In this document: positions 1 to 5,177 of the stretch, piece after piece
Numbering within the stretch: position 1 is the first letter of the stretch
Layout of the letters: each line of letters opens with the position of its first letter
From: CAIYRG01 sp035577685
GTDB lineage: Bacteria; Pseudomonadota; Alphaproteobacteria; Micropepsales; Micropepsaceae
Direction of reading: 5' to 3'
DNA: 6,024 nt
Assembly (NCBI GenBank): GCA_035577685.1
Contig: DATLVC010000154.1
Span: 1-6,024, forward strand
Notes under the pieces: generated by a model
The model's input: the letters and a program-made list of their open reading frames with translations, nothing else
Told to the model about the DNA's origin: nothing
The model's database searches: none
Position numbers and translations under genes: made by a program

Positions 1-355
1 CGGGCGCAGGCATGTGATCCGCTTCTTCCATGACGTCGCAGGAAGACGGCAGGAACGGCCGGATATCATCCAATGGCGCCGTGAATAGTTGAGAGCACCC
101 GAGAATGTAATAGTCGTGGGTGCGACGGCCGAATCGCTTGAGCTTGATGCGCCGCAAAAATCCAGCTTCAATCAATTCCGGGACGCGCCGCTGCACGGTG
201 TCGACCGACATCACGCTCTCACGCGCGATCGTATCCTGGTAGACCCAGCCGTGGCCGTCGTGGCCCGTCCGGTTGGCGATCGACATGATCACGCACCTGG
301 TTGCCGGCGACGCCACCGGCCTTTCGATTGCCCAGGTCATGGCTTGGAAGCTCAT
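1..355 (-). CDS. Winged-helix DNA-binding protein, replication-type (3' part cut off by window)
   Basis: An open reading frame of 118 codons starts at the ATG at 355 and continues past base 1 without a stop. It begins MSFQAMTWAIERP, which recalls phage replication proteins whose first helices contain Trp and Ala residues. It continues through CVIMSIANRTGHDGHGWVY to a helix-turn-helix (about 41-60, TIARESVMSVDTVQRRVPEL) and a wing-like segment (IEAGFLRRIKLKRFGRR, 62-78). The pattern matches HTH_36-like domains of phage replication initiators (O-like) and of some transcription regulators. The part after residue 90 is unassigned, so DNA-replication function is inference. The ATG directly follows the TAA of the upstream gene, with AAAAGGCAG about 8 bases before it. 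Full length and stop are unknown. Confidence 0.78.
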   Translation of the reverse strand, partial: MSFQAMTWAIERPVASPATRCVIMSIANRTGHDGHGWVYQDTIARESVMSVDTVQRRVPELIEAGFLRRIKLKRFGRRTHDYYILGCSQLFTAPLDDIRPFLPSSCDVMEEADHMPAP

Positions 356-358
356 TTA
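353..358 (-). other. Abutting stop/start junction TAA-ATG
   Basis: The stop codon of the 62-residue gene and the ATG of the winged-helix gene are adjacent with no intervening base, which indicates translational coupling. Together with the 4-base overlaps at 541-544, 2331-2334, 2612-2615 and 3741-3744 it supports one polycistronic unit. Confidence 0.7.
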
Positions 359-544
359 TCTTCTGCCTTTTCTCGCATCGAACTTGATTATGTCCGCCCG
401 GCCCATTTCGACGGCCTGGCGCTTGATTTCGTCTCTCGGGAATCTCTCGAAACACGCACGCAGGAATGCCGCACAGGCGGAACGGTAGGATTCCTCCTGG
501 TCGGGAGGTGGAGGACGGAGGTGGATGATGCGGGCGGTATTCAT
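356..544 (-). CDS. Small hypothetical protein, 62 residues
   Basis: I do not recognise a family. The protein begins MNTARIIHLRPPPPDQEES, a basic N-terminus with a Pro run, and then looks helical and charged (YRSACAAFLRACFERFPRDE, about 20-39; IKRQAVEMGRADIIKFDA, about 40-57), ending in a basic tail (RKGRR). Two cysteines (24, 31) lie one helical repeat apart. There is no membrane segment or signal peptide. The ATG overlaps the exonuclease's TGA as ATGA, with AAGGCGG a few bases upstream, and the TAA stop is directly followed by the ATG of the next gene. These tight junctions on both sides are the main reason to accept it. It may be an accessory partner of the neighbouring exonuclease or winged-helix protein, which is inference from position alone. 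Confidence 0.65.
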   Translation of the reverse strand: MNTARIIHLRPPPPDQEESYRSACAAFLRACFERFPRDEIKRQAVEMGRADIIKFDARKGRR

Positions 545-1086
545 GCCGCCGCCTTGTCTTTCGGCGCGCGCAACTTCCCGACCGCCATTTGCACGCAGCG
601 CGCCTGATGGATGGCGTCCGCGAGCGCGTCATGCGCAACGCCTTCGCGCGGGACCGAGCGCATGTCGAAATCCGCCATTGCAAACAGCGTGCGGGTGCAA
701 CGCGTGTCCCAATATTTCCATGGGACGGGGCGCGCGAGCGCGCGACATACCGCCGACCACAGCGGCTCGTCAAAGTTGGCGCCGTGGCACCAAATGTATT
801 TGCCGCCGACCGTGCGGAACCAGTCGTGGAATGCGCTCACGATTTCAGGGAGCGGGCGCGGGTCTTTCTCCAGTGATGCGATGGCTTCGGGCGATTGCCG
901 TTGCCACCATGAGACGGTCTCGGCATCGACCGTGAGGCCGGCAAGAAGACAGGATTCCTTTTCGATGTTGCGGTAGAAGGTTCCGCCTAGAACCGAACTA
1001 TTGAGATGGAATTGCACAACGCCAATCGATCGCAACGCCGAACCCGGCCGCGTCCCCCAGGTCTCAAGGTCAAGCATGACGTGCAT
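541..1086 (-). CDS. DEDDh-type 3'-5' exonuclease (Rv2179c-like / RNase T fold)
   Basis: A 181-residue protein with the ribonuclease-H-like DEDDh exonuclease layout. The first acidic pair is D6 and E8 in HVMLDLETWG (motif I). NFDEPLW (105-110) supplies D106 (motif II). HDALADA (152-158) gives H152 and D157 (motif III), the spacing expected of the DEDDh class. SWWQRQS (59-65) and YWDTRCTRTL (126-134) are typical of the phage and mycobacterial Rv2179c-like family. The predicted activity is metal-dependent removal of 3' nucleotides from DNA or RNA; the substrate cannot be read from the sequence. The length is normal and all catalytic residues are present. The ATG start has an AGGAG 7 bases upstream. 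Its TGA overlaps the start of the next gene as ATGA. Its place next to a winged-helix protein suggests a role in phage replication or nucleic acid turnover. Confidence 0.87.
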   Translation of the reverse strand: MHVMLDLETWGTRPGSALRSIGVVQFHLNSSVLGGTFYRNIEKESCLLAGLTVDAETVSWWQRQSPEAIASLEKDPRPLPEIVSAFHDWFRTVGGKYIWCHGANFDEPLWSAVCRALARPVPWKYWDTRCTRTLFAMADFDMRSVPREGVAHDALADAIHQARCVQMAVGKLRAPKDKAAA

Positions 1087-1089
1087 TGG

Positions 1090-1103
1090 ATAACTCCTGT
1101 TAT
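1090..1103 (-). promoter_or_regulatory. Ribosome binding site displayed in a hairpin loop
   Basis: On the minus strand ATAAC, AGGA, GTTAT is a perfect 5-base-pair inverted repeat with the Shine-Dalgarno core AGGA as its loop, ending 3 bases before the exonuclease ATG at 1086. AGGAG to ATG spacing is 7 bases, which is ideal. The stem is weak (mostly A-U), so it may be a breathing structure or an operator-like palindrome. Confidence 0.55.
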
Positions 1104-1163
1104 GAACTTGTCCCTGTGGACGGTGTGTATGAAGTGGATGATTCGCATTGACGTGAGAGAGGG

Positions 1164-1181
1164 GAATCCTCGGGAGGACTC
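1164..1181 (-). other. Hairpin 35 bases after the methyltransferase gene
   Basis: On the minus strand GAGTCCT, loop CCCG, AGGATTC forms a 7-base-pair stem with one G-U pair, beginning about 34 bases after the methyltransferase stop. The bases after it are CCCCTCTCTC rather than a T-run, so it is not a convincing terminator. It may be an RNA stability or processing element, or chance. Confidence 0.35.
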
Positions 1182-1215
1182 GGGTGTGTAACTATGGGGG
1201 TGTGGAGGAGTGTGC

Positions 1216-2334
1216 TCATGCGATGGCCTCGACTTGAGCAAACATGCCGGCATCACCTTCAATGCGGCGCTTGGCCATTGCGGCGTATTCGGGATTTAGT
1301 TCGATGAGGATGGAGTTGCGGCCGTGGCGATCAGCGACGAGGGCAGTTGTGCCGGCGCCGCCGAAAGGATCCAAGACCGTTCCACCTTTTGGACATCCGG
1401 CGAGAATGCAGGGTTCGATTAGAGTGGGCGGGAAGGTGGCGAAGTGGGCCTGCGAAAATGGCTCGCTGCCTACCGTCCAGACACTTCTCTTGTTGCGTTT
1501 CGTAACCGACAAGGAACATGCGTCGACAAAACTATCGTTGTTTTTGACACCGCTCCCGGCTTCCGCGATCTTGCGCTGTTTGTCGGCAAAAGCCGCAAGC
1601 CCCGCCTTCGTTCTGTGCTCGTCTGCACCACCATCATAAGCTTCTGTGAATTTGTGCGACCGATTCCCGCCCCCGCGTCGCGCCACGGCTTTCATATTGC
1701 CGTTTGTCTTACCGCCAGCATGCGCGCGCTCGCTCCCGATCTGCGCCTCCAGGTCTTGGGCCAGCCGCGCGTGCGTGTTCGGACTGCATTCTTCGAGGAT
1801 CGCCTCCTGGTCGAAATAGTAGCGCGCGCTTTTGCTAAGCAGGAAAAGGTATTCGTGCGCCTTCGTGCATCTATCCGTGATGCTTTCCGGCATGGGATTC
1901 GGCTTGTGCCAGATGATGTCTTGGCGCAGATACCAGCCGGCCGCCTGCAGCGCAAAGGCGAGCCGCCATGGCAGGCCGATTAGGTCTTTCGGCTTGAGGC
2001 CATCGACATACCCAACCCCATTTTTATTAGACGCGCCCCCGTTTTTTGCCTCGTTCCCGGCTCGCCATCCCGGCAAGTTGTGGCCTGCGTAGGCATCGCC
2101 ATAATTGACCCATAGCGTTCCGTCCGCGCGCAACACGCGCCGCGCTTCGTGGAATACCTTGGCGAGCGCGGCCATATGCTCGTCGATTGTGTGCTCGAGC
2201 CCGATACCGGCCACACCGTTCCCGTAATCCCGCAGCCCCCAATATGGCGGACTCGTCACCACACAATGCACGGACTCATCCGGCAAAGTCTTGAGCACGT
2301 CCCGGCAATCGCCAATGAGGATTTGTACGCTCAC
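1216..2334 (-). CDS. Beta-class DNA methyltransferase (SPPY motif, N4-cytosine or N6-adenine)
   Basis: A 372-residue S-adenosylmethionine-dependent DNA methyltransferase. The catalytic motif IV, TSPPYW, is at 27-32, followed by GLRDYG. The cofactor-binding motif I, DPFGGAGTT, is at 322-330, followed by IELNPEYAAMAKRRI. The order IV before I makes it beta class. SPPY is typical of N4-cytosine enzymes, but phage proteins with SPPYWGLRDYG are also annotated as adenine methylases, so the base is open. Conserved blocks between are DLIGLPWRLAFALQAAGWYL (117-136), IIWHKPNPMPES (140-151), HEYLFLLSKSARYYFD (160-175) and HFATFPPTLIEPCILAGCP (297-315). The polar segment at about 181-280 is the likely target-recognition region. 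No restriction endonuclease is adjacent, so it looks like an orphan phage methylase. It starts with GTG overlapping the upstream stop as GTGA, with GGGGGCGAG just before it. A 129-base spacer follows. Confidence 0.92.
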   Translation of the reverse strand: MSVQILIGDCRDVLKTLPDESVHCVVTSPPYWGLRDYGNGVAGIGLEHTIDEHMAALAKVFHEARRVLRADGTLWVNYGDAYAGHNLPGWRAGNEAKNGGASNKNGVGYVDGLKPKDLIGLPWRLAFALQAAGWYLRQDIIWHKPNPMPESITDRCTKAHEYLFLLSKSARYYFDQEAILEECSPNTHARLAQDLEAQIGSERAHAGGKTNGNMKAVARRGGGNRSHKFTEAYDGGADEHRTKAGLAAFADKQRKIAEAGSGVKNNDSFVDACSLSVTKRNKRSVWTVGSEPFSQAHFATFPPTLIEPCILAGCPKGGTVLDPFGGAGTTALVADRHGRNSILIELNPEYAAMAKRRIEGDAGMFAQVEAIA

Positions 2335-2615
2335 GTCTCGCCCCCATCACAAACAGGCGTGTACCCAGGATCAGGGAATCTCACCCCGCCCTTGCTTCGG
2401 AATGCCCGGTATGGAAATCCTTCCGGCTTGTGGACCGTGATCTTGACCAGCCCGCAGAATTCACAGGTGCGTTCGTGCTCGTCACAGCCTGATGGAGTGG
2501 TGTCGCGGAGCTTGTTGCCGTCGTCGCGCCATTTGTGTTTGGAGGCGGCGATGCGCGCGACTTCCGCGGGGGCTTTGGATTCTGATTTGTCGGGGGCGGG
2601 CGGATTCTTGCTCAT
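2331..2615 (-). CDS. Small cysteine-rich, possibly zinc-binding phage protein
   Basis: A 94-residue protein of unknown function. The first 20 residues are polar and Lys/Pro/Ala-rich. They are followed by HKWRDDGNKLRD (27-38) and a cysteine cluster: C44, then CEFC at 51-54, with a last cysteine at 89 in TPVCDG. The CxxC pair with flanking histidines and the distant PxC ending resemble a compact zinc-ribbon, and phage proteins with a similar HxW...CxxCG...PxC layout are familiar from prophages of rhizobia-like bacteria (recalled, not searched). The ATG start overlaps the regulator's TGA as ATGA, with GGGGAA 3 bases upstream; a longer reading in the same frame runs back to 2960, but that part shadows the regulator gene. 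Its stop overlaps the methyltransferase start, so it is probably co-translated with both neighbours. Confidence 0.7.
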   Translation of the reverse strand: MSKNPPAPDKSESKAPAEVARIAASKHKWRDDGNKLRDTTPSGCDEHERTCEFCGLVKITVHKPEGFPYRAFRSKGGVRFPDPGYTPVCDGGET

Positions 2616-3076
2616 GACTTCCCCGTAAACAGGAGGCGATAGCCGCCCTTGGAATCGCTCTGAATGAAATAGGGCAGGCCCGCATCCGCCAGTTTGATTC
2701 TGAGGAATCCAATTACCTTGCCGACATTGCGCGTGGAGGTGTCGCGCATTTCTCCGCTCATTATTGCATTTGAGGGAATGTAGCCGTCGCAGACAAGGGA
2801 TGCGGCGCGCAACGTCCGCAGTGCTACGGCCTGGCGCCTGGGTAATCCTGCGATGAATTGCTCTAGCTCGCCTTGCGGCAATGTTATCGGCGGAACCTTT
2901 CCGGGGGCTTGCGCATTTGTGGTGGCGGGAGGCGCGATCCTGATGCCATGATCGCGGCACACGCGGTCAAGCATTCCGGCCGACCAGCCGAATTGCGCGA
3001 TGATCGCGTTGTGTGGCGTGGATTTGCGGGCGGCCTCACGCAATTGCGCGATTGCGTCTCTGGTGTAGGGGATCAT
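2612..3076 (-). CDS. Putative two-domain DNA-binding regulator (HTH plus OmpR-like winged helix)
   Basis: A 154-residue protein without a family I can name firmly. Residues 6-46 (RDAIAQLREAARK, then PHNAIIAQFGWSAGMLDRVCRDHGI) look like a helix-turn-helix of the type in which a short helix, a turn at FGWS and a recognition helix follow each other. A Pro/Ala-rich linker covers about 48-66. Residues 77-149 resemble the C-terminal effector winged helix of OmpR-type response regulators: LRTLRAASLVCDGYI, then STRNVGKVIGFLRIKLADAG (114-133) and the wing SKGGYRLLF (142-150), comparable with the family's LRRKL and GxGYRL blocks. No receiver domain is present. The inferred role is transcriptional control in this operon or of phage genes. 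Alternative starts at 3103 and 3139 (TTG) would add 9 or 21 residues; the ribosome binding site favours 3076. Its stop overlaps the next start as ATGA. Confidence 0.65.
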   Translation of the reverse strand: MIPYTRDAIAQLREAARKSTPHNAIIAQFGWSAGMLDRVCRDHGIRIAPPATTNAQAPGKVPPITLPQGELEQFIAGLPRRQAVALRTLRAASLVCDGYIPSNAIMSGEMRDTSTRNVGKVIGFLRIKLADAGLPYFIQSDSKGGYRLLFTGKS

Positions 3077-3085
3077 CTGTAACTG

Positions 3086-3092
3086 CTCGCCT
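3086..3092 (-). promoter_or_regulatory. Ribosome binding site deciding the regulator start
   Basis: AGGCGAG on the minus strand lies 9 bases before the ATG at 3076. The upstream in-frame starts (ATG at 3103, TTG at 3139) have no comparable site, which is the main reason for choosing 3076. Confidence 0.5.
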
Positions 3093-3104
3093 ATGATTGA
3101 CATT

Positions 3105-3121
3105 GCGCCCGATGGGGGCGC
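3105..3121 (-). promoter_or_regulatory. GC-rich hairpin upstream of the regulator gene
   Basis: A perfect 6-base-pair inverted repeat (GCGCCC, 5-base loop, GGGCGC) lies in the 81-base spacer between the small membrane gene and the regulator gene. In the minus-strand transcript it ends 1 base before an in-frame ATG at 3103, so it would cover that start and favours use of the ATG at 3076. No U-run follows it, so it is not a standard intrinsic terminator. It could be a partial attenuator, an operator or a chance GC-rich palindrome. Confidence 0.4.
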
Positions 3122-3157
3122 GGACAACTCAAGACGCAACAGGCACAGAGGATAGAA

Positions 3158-3307
3158 TCAGTCTTTTGAAGTGCCGCTGGACGGCGCCAACGCGAACGCA
3201 AATAGCGGCCAGCCGGTCGACGTGACGTAGCAGGCGACCGCAATCGCCGCCGCCATCGCCACCCATGCAATGCACAACACCAGAAAAAGGAATTTGCGGT
3301 CACTCAT
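3158..3307 (-). CDS. Small single-pass membrane protein, unknown function
   Basis: A 49-residue protein with a short charged N-terminus (MSDRK) and then a long hydrophobic segment (about residues 6-28, FLFLVLCIAWVAMAAAIAVACYV in two overlapping parts), a short second hydrophobic stretch (WPLFAFALA, 33-41) and a polar tail (SSGTSKD). This predicts one inner-membrane helix with the positive end inside. I do not recognise a family. The start is uncertain. The ATG at 3307 lies 5 bases after the upstream stop. A GTG at 3316 in the same frame overlaps that stop as GTGA, the pattern used at other junctions here, and would add VTP. An ATG at 3346 would add 13 residues. None has a strong ribosome binding site. 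It is real-looking because it fills the space exactly between two genes, but short ORFs like this can be spurious. Confidence 0.5.
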   Translation of the reverse strand: MSDRKFLFLVLCIAWVAMAAAIAVACYVTSTGWPLFAFALAPSSGTSKD

Positions 3308-3312
3308 GGGTG

Positions 3313-3744
3313 TCACTCGACGATTGTGGAATTCGGATGCGGCCATTCGCCTTGGCAGTCGGATTTACGTTCCCAGCCGGGGCCACCCTTTGCCATGCGC
3401 TCACGGATGGCCTGGTAGCCTTCCGTGAATGTTCCAGACAAATCCTTCTGGCCGTCGTATTCCGCAGCAGGCTCAGGCGCCGCGAGTTGGCGCGAGATCA
3501 ACAGCGCATAGCCCGCGATATCATCCCAATGATCCTTGTGGTTCGGATTACCCGACAGGATGCGCGATATCTTGACCGCGATCATTTGCAGGCTGTCGCA
3601 TTGCGAGATCGATAATCGTTCCCATCCTTCCTGCAGGCGCATAGCGTTGAGCAGAGTTTGTGATGCCCTGGCCTGCTGGCGGTAGTCACCATGCGTCTGC
3701 CCGCGGTCAGTGAGCGTTGCCTGGATGTCTTTGGTTTCACTCAC
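3313..3744 (-). CDS. DUF6378-like phage protein
   Basis: A 143-residue protein that resembles the phage family DUF6378, of unknown function. The signature is in the first 80 residues: TDRGQTHGDYRQQARASQ (about 12-29) and then DSLQMIAVKISRIL (50-63) followed by NPNHKDHWDDIAGYA (66-80). The paired D/E-rich helices and the DDIAGYA block are reminiscent of all-alpha MazG-like nucleotide pyrophosphohydrolases, but I cannot show catalytic residues and make no enzymatic claim. The C-terminal third (from about 88) is poorly conserved in character and ends with a Gly/Pro/Trp-rich tail. The start is GTG, overlapping the upstream stop as GTGA, with a strong GGAGG 5 bases upstream. It is therefore probably translated by coupling to the methyltransferase. 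No signal peptide or membrane segment is present. Confidence 0.75.
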   Translation of the reverse strand: MSETKDIQATLTDRGQTHGDYRQQARASQTLLNAMRLQEGWERLSISQCDSLQMIAVKISRILSGNPNHKDHWDDIAGYALLISRQLAAPEPAAEYDGQKDLSGTFTEGYQAIRERMAKGGPGWERKSDCQGEWPHPNSTIVE

Positions 3745-5141
3745 GCGCGCCTCCGCAGGAAATCAGGTATTGCAAACTCATCAATGGGAGAGGTGCCCGC
3801 GCCTGCCTCCCCCGAGGATGGCGCGGGCGTGACGTCGCCCATTGGCGGCGCGGCGTCGATTGCCTGGATGGATTCAGTGATTGCCTCGTTGCCCCATGCG
3901 TCCCAGCCGGGGCGCGCCGGGCCACGGCGGTTGAGTTCGATCTTGGGCAATGTCGGGAAATGCCTCTCGATCATTTCGAGGAAGTATTCCGGCTTAGCAG
4001 AGTGCTCACCGCGATCCGCGATGATCAGGTGATTGCGCTGCGTTCCGGGCGCCGGGGCCGGCGGCTTGCCGCGCGTGCCGATCAGGAGGACTTCGCAATT
4101 TTCGCGCGCCCAGTATCCGAGCCCGATTTTGTCCTTACCCCAGATATGCGCGGATTTGTAATCGAACCCCCACGCGCGCATGACCGCAAACGCTTGCGGC
4201 AACATAGGGATGGTGCCCCAGAGGTAGAGCACGCTATCGTCCGCCGCGATCTCGACGACATCCCTCGCAGCGATGTCGCACAATTCGGATGTCGGATAGT
4301 GATTGTCGGCAGCGCGATCCATTCCGGTCTCTTGCGACCAGGGTTTGAATTTCCATTCCGGGTCGGCGAGGATGACGCCATATTTTTTTTGCGGCAGGGC
4401 TGCCTGCTTGGCGCCGAGTTCGGTTTCGCGCATGGCGCGGGCTTCCTGCTTGATAACGGTACGGACGACGTTGGCGGCGCCCGCCTCAGATTCTTCTGCT
4501 ATGCGGCGCTGAATGTCGGGAGCGAGCCGGGCGGCTTGCGCTGCAGACGACACAGCGAGTTTGCCGCGTTCAACGGCGCGGATCAGTTCGGGCGTGCCCG
4601 TGCGGCGCGTGGCGCGTGCGTGGCGCAATGCGCGCTCCGAAATACTTAAAGCCTTGGCTGCGGACGCCTGATCAATCACCGGCAAATTTGCCGGTCTTGG
4701 ATGCGGCTTAACGTACCCAACGGTTTCGAGTTTACGGCTGGCATCGCCCACGTCGCACACTATCGGGTCAGAGCGGTCCGCCGATTGGCGAGCAATAGCC
4801 AAATCCACCCGCTCGCCCTGCCGCATTGTGGCGAGTTTGTCCGCCACCATGGCGCGCTGGCTCTCATTCAGATGTCGGCGCTTCAAGTTCTTGGCGATCA
4901 CATAATCGAGCGGATCGCCATAGAATTCCGGATGGAAAGCGCGGAAATGCCGTTTCTCGATATCAATCCCCGCCGCCACCAAGGCGCGATAGCGGTTGCG
5001 GCCGTCGAGGATTTTGCCCTGGTAGATGTCGATTATATCGTGCAGCCCGCGCGTCTTGATATCGGCGGTAAGCGCGGCGAAGTCGTCCCCCTCGATGAGG
5101 GGGAACAGATTCGCCAATGGATGATCGTCAAGATGGTCCAA
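3741..5141 (-). CDS. ParB-like domain fused to MT-A70 adenine DNA methyltransferase
   Basis: A 466-residue two-domain protein. The N-terminal part (about 7-110) is ParB/sulfiredoxin-like: it opens HPLANLFPLIEG, carries the signature GKILDGRNRYRA (43-54) and continues LNESQRAMVADKLA (91-104). A helical DNA-binding-like segment follows (about 155-230, with ALSISERALRHAR). The C-terminal part (about 253-420) is an MT-A70 family N6-adenine methyltransferase. It has ILADPEW (257-263) as motif IV, DRAADNHYPTS (275-285), LYLWGT (305-310), SAKPEYFLEMIE (381-392) and RPGWDAWGNE (410-419). Motif IV reads DPEW rather than the canonical DPPW. The remaining roughly 45 residues are low-complexity. The predicted reaction is S-adenosylmethionine-dependent methylation of adenine in DNA, with site choice possibly set by the ParB part. 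The start is the TTG at 5141, because no ATG or GTG lies in frame between the upstream stop and the conserved HPLANLF block; a TTG at codon 9 is possible. Its stop overlaps the next gene. Confidence 0.9.
   Translation of the reverse strand: MDHLDDHPLANLFPLIEGDDFAALTADIKTRGLHDIIDIYQGKILDGRNRYRALVAAGIDIEKRHFRAFHPEFYGDPLDYVIAKNLKRRHLNESQRAMVADKLATMRQGERVDLAIARQSADRSDPIVCDVGDASRKLETVGYVKPHPRPANLPVIDQASAAKALSISERALRHARATRRTGTPELIRAVERGKLAVSSAAQAARLAPDIQRRIAEESEAGAANVVRTVIKQEARAMRETELGAKQAALPQKKYGVILADPEWKFKPWSQETGMDRAADNHYPTSELCDIAARDVVEIAADDSVLYLWGTIPMLPQAFAVMRAWGFDYKSAHIWGKDKIGLGYWARENCEVLLIGTRGKPPAPAPGTQRNHLIIADRGEHSAKPEYFLEMIERHFPTLPKIELNRRGPARPGWDAWGNEAITESIQAIDAAPPMGDVTPAPSSGEAGAGTSPIDEFAIPDFLRRRA
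3750..3754 (-). promoter_or_regulatory. Ribosome binding site for the DUF6378-like gene
   Basis: GGAGG on the minus strand lies 5 bases before the GTG start at 3744, inside the end of the ParB/MT-A70 gene. It supports the GTG start that overlaps the upstream TGA stop as GTGA. Confidence 0.7.
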
Positions 5142-5177
5142 GTCCGCCCCCGCCGTAGCCCCGCCCCGCGCGGTCGC
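5142..5177 (-). promoter_or_regulatory. G-rich leader before a TTG start
   Basis: The 36 bases between the DUF2303 stop codon and the TTG start of the ParB/MT-A70 gene contain only G/C apart from a few bases. On the minus strand they hold three G-runs (GGGG, GGGG, GGGGG) and a final GG. The last run lies 5 bases before the TTG and is the only candidate ribosome binding site, although it matches a GGAGG consensus poorly. The G-runs could form secondary structure in the mRNA. That they regulate translation is inference. Confidence 0.3.

Larger units (their letters stand above)
1087..1215 (-). other. Intergenic spacer, largest in the window
   Basis: This 129-base stretch between the methyltransferase and exonuclease genes holds two hairpins (1164-1181 and 1090-1103) and the exonuclease ribosome binding site. 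I see no convincing -35/-10 promoter pair. A short ATG reading near 1153 on the minus strand runs out of frame across the exonuclease start and is not a credible gene. Confidence 0.6.

Noticed and set aside
219..773. Minus-strand frame of 184 codons
   Set aside because: It overlaps the exonuclease, the 62-residue gene and the winged-helix gene in a different frame; the translation is Arg/Ser-rich with no domain.
1087..1215. A promoter in the longest spacer
   Set aside because: Candidate TTGACG or TTCATA-like words have no partner at 16-18 bases; the evidence is too weak to call a promoter.
987..1262. Minus-strand frame of 91 codons across the spacer
   Set aside because: It overlaps the ends of both the methyltransferase and exonuclease genes out of frame and lacks a ribosome binding site or recognisable sequence.
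1444..1983. Plus-strand open frame of 179 codons
   Set aside because: Antisense to the beta-class methyltransferase between its motifs; composition typical of a shadow frame.
2616..2960. Upstream extension of the Cys-rich protein on the minus strand
   Set aside because: The extra 115 residues overlap the regulator gene in another frame and are Arg-rich without structure. The ATG at 2615 overlaps the regulator stop as ATGA and has its own upstream GGGGAA.
3717..4649. Plus-strand open frame of 310 codons
   Set aside because: Antisense to the MT-A70 domain; Arg/Gly/Ala-rich with no recognisable motif, and no sensible ribosome binding site or neighbour arrangement.
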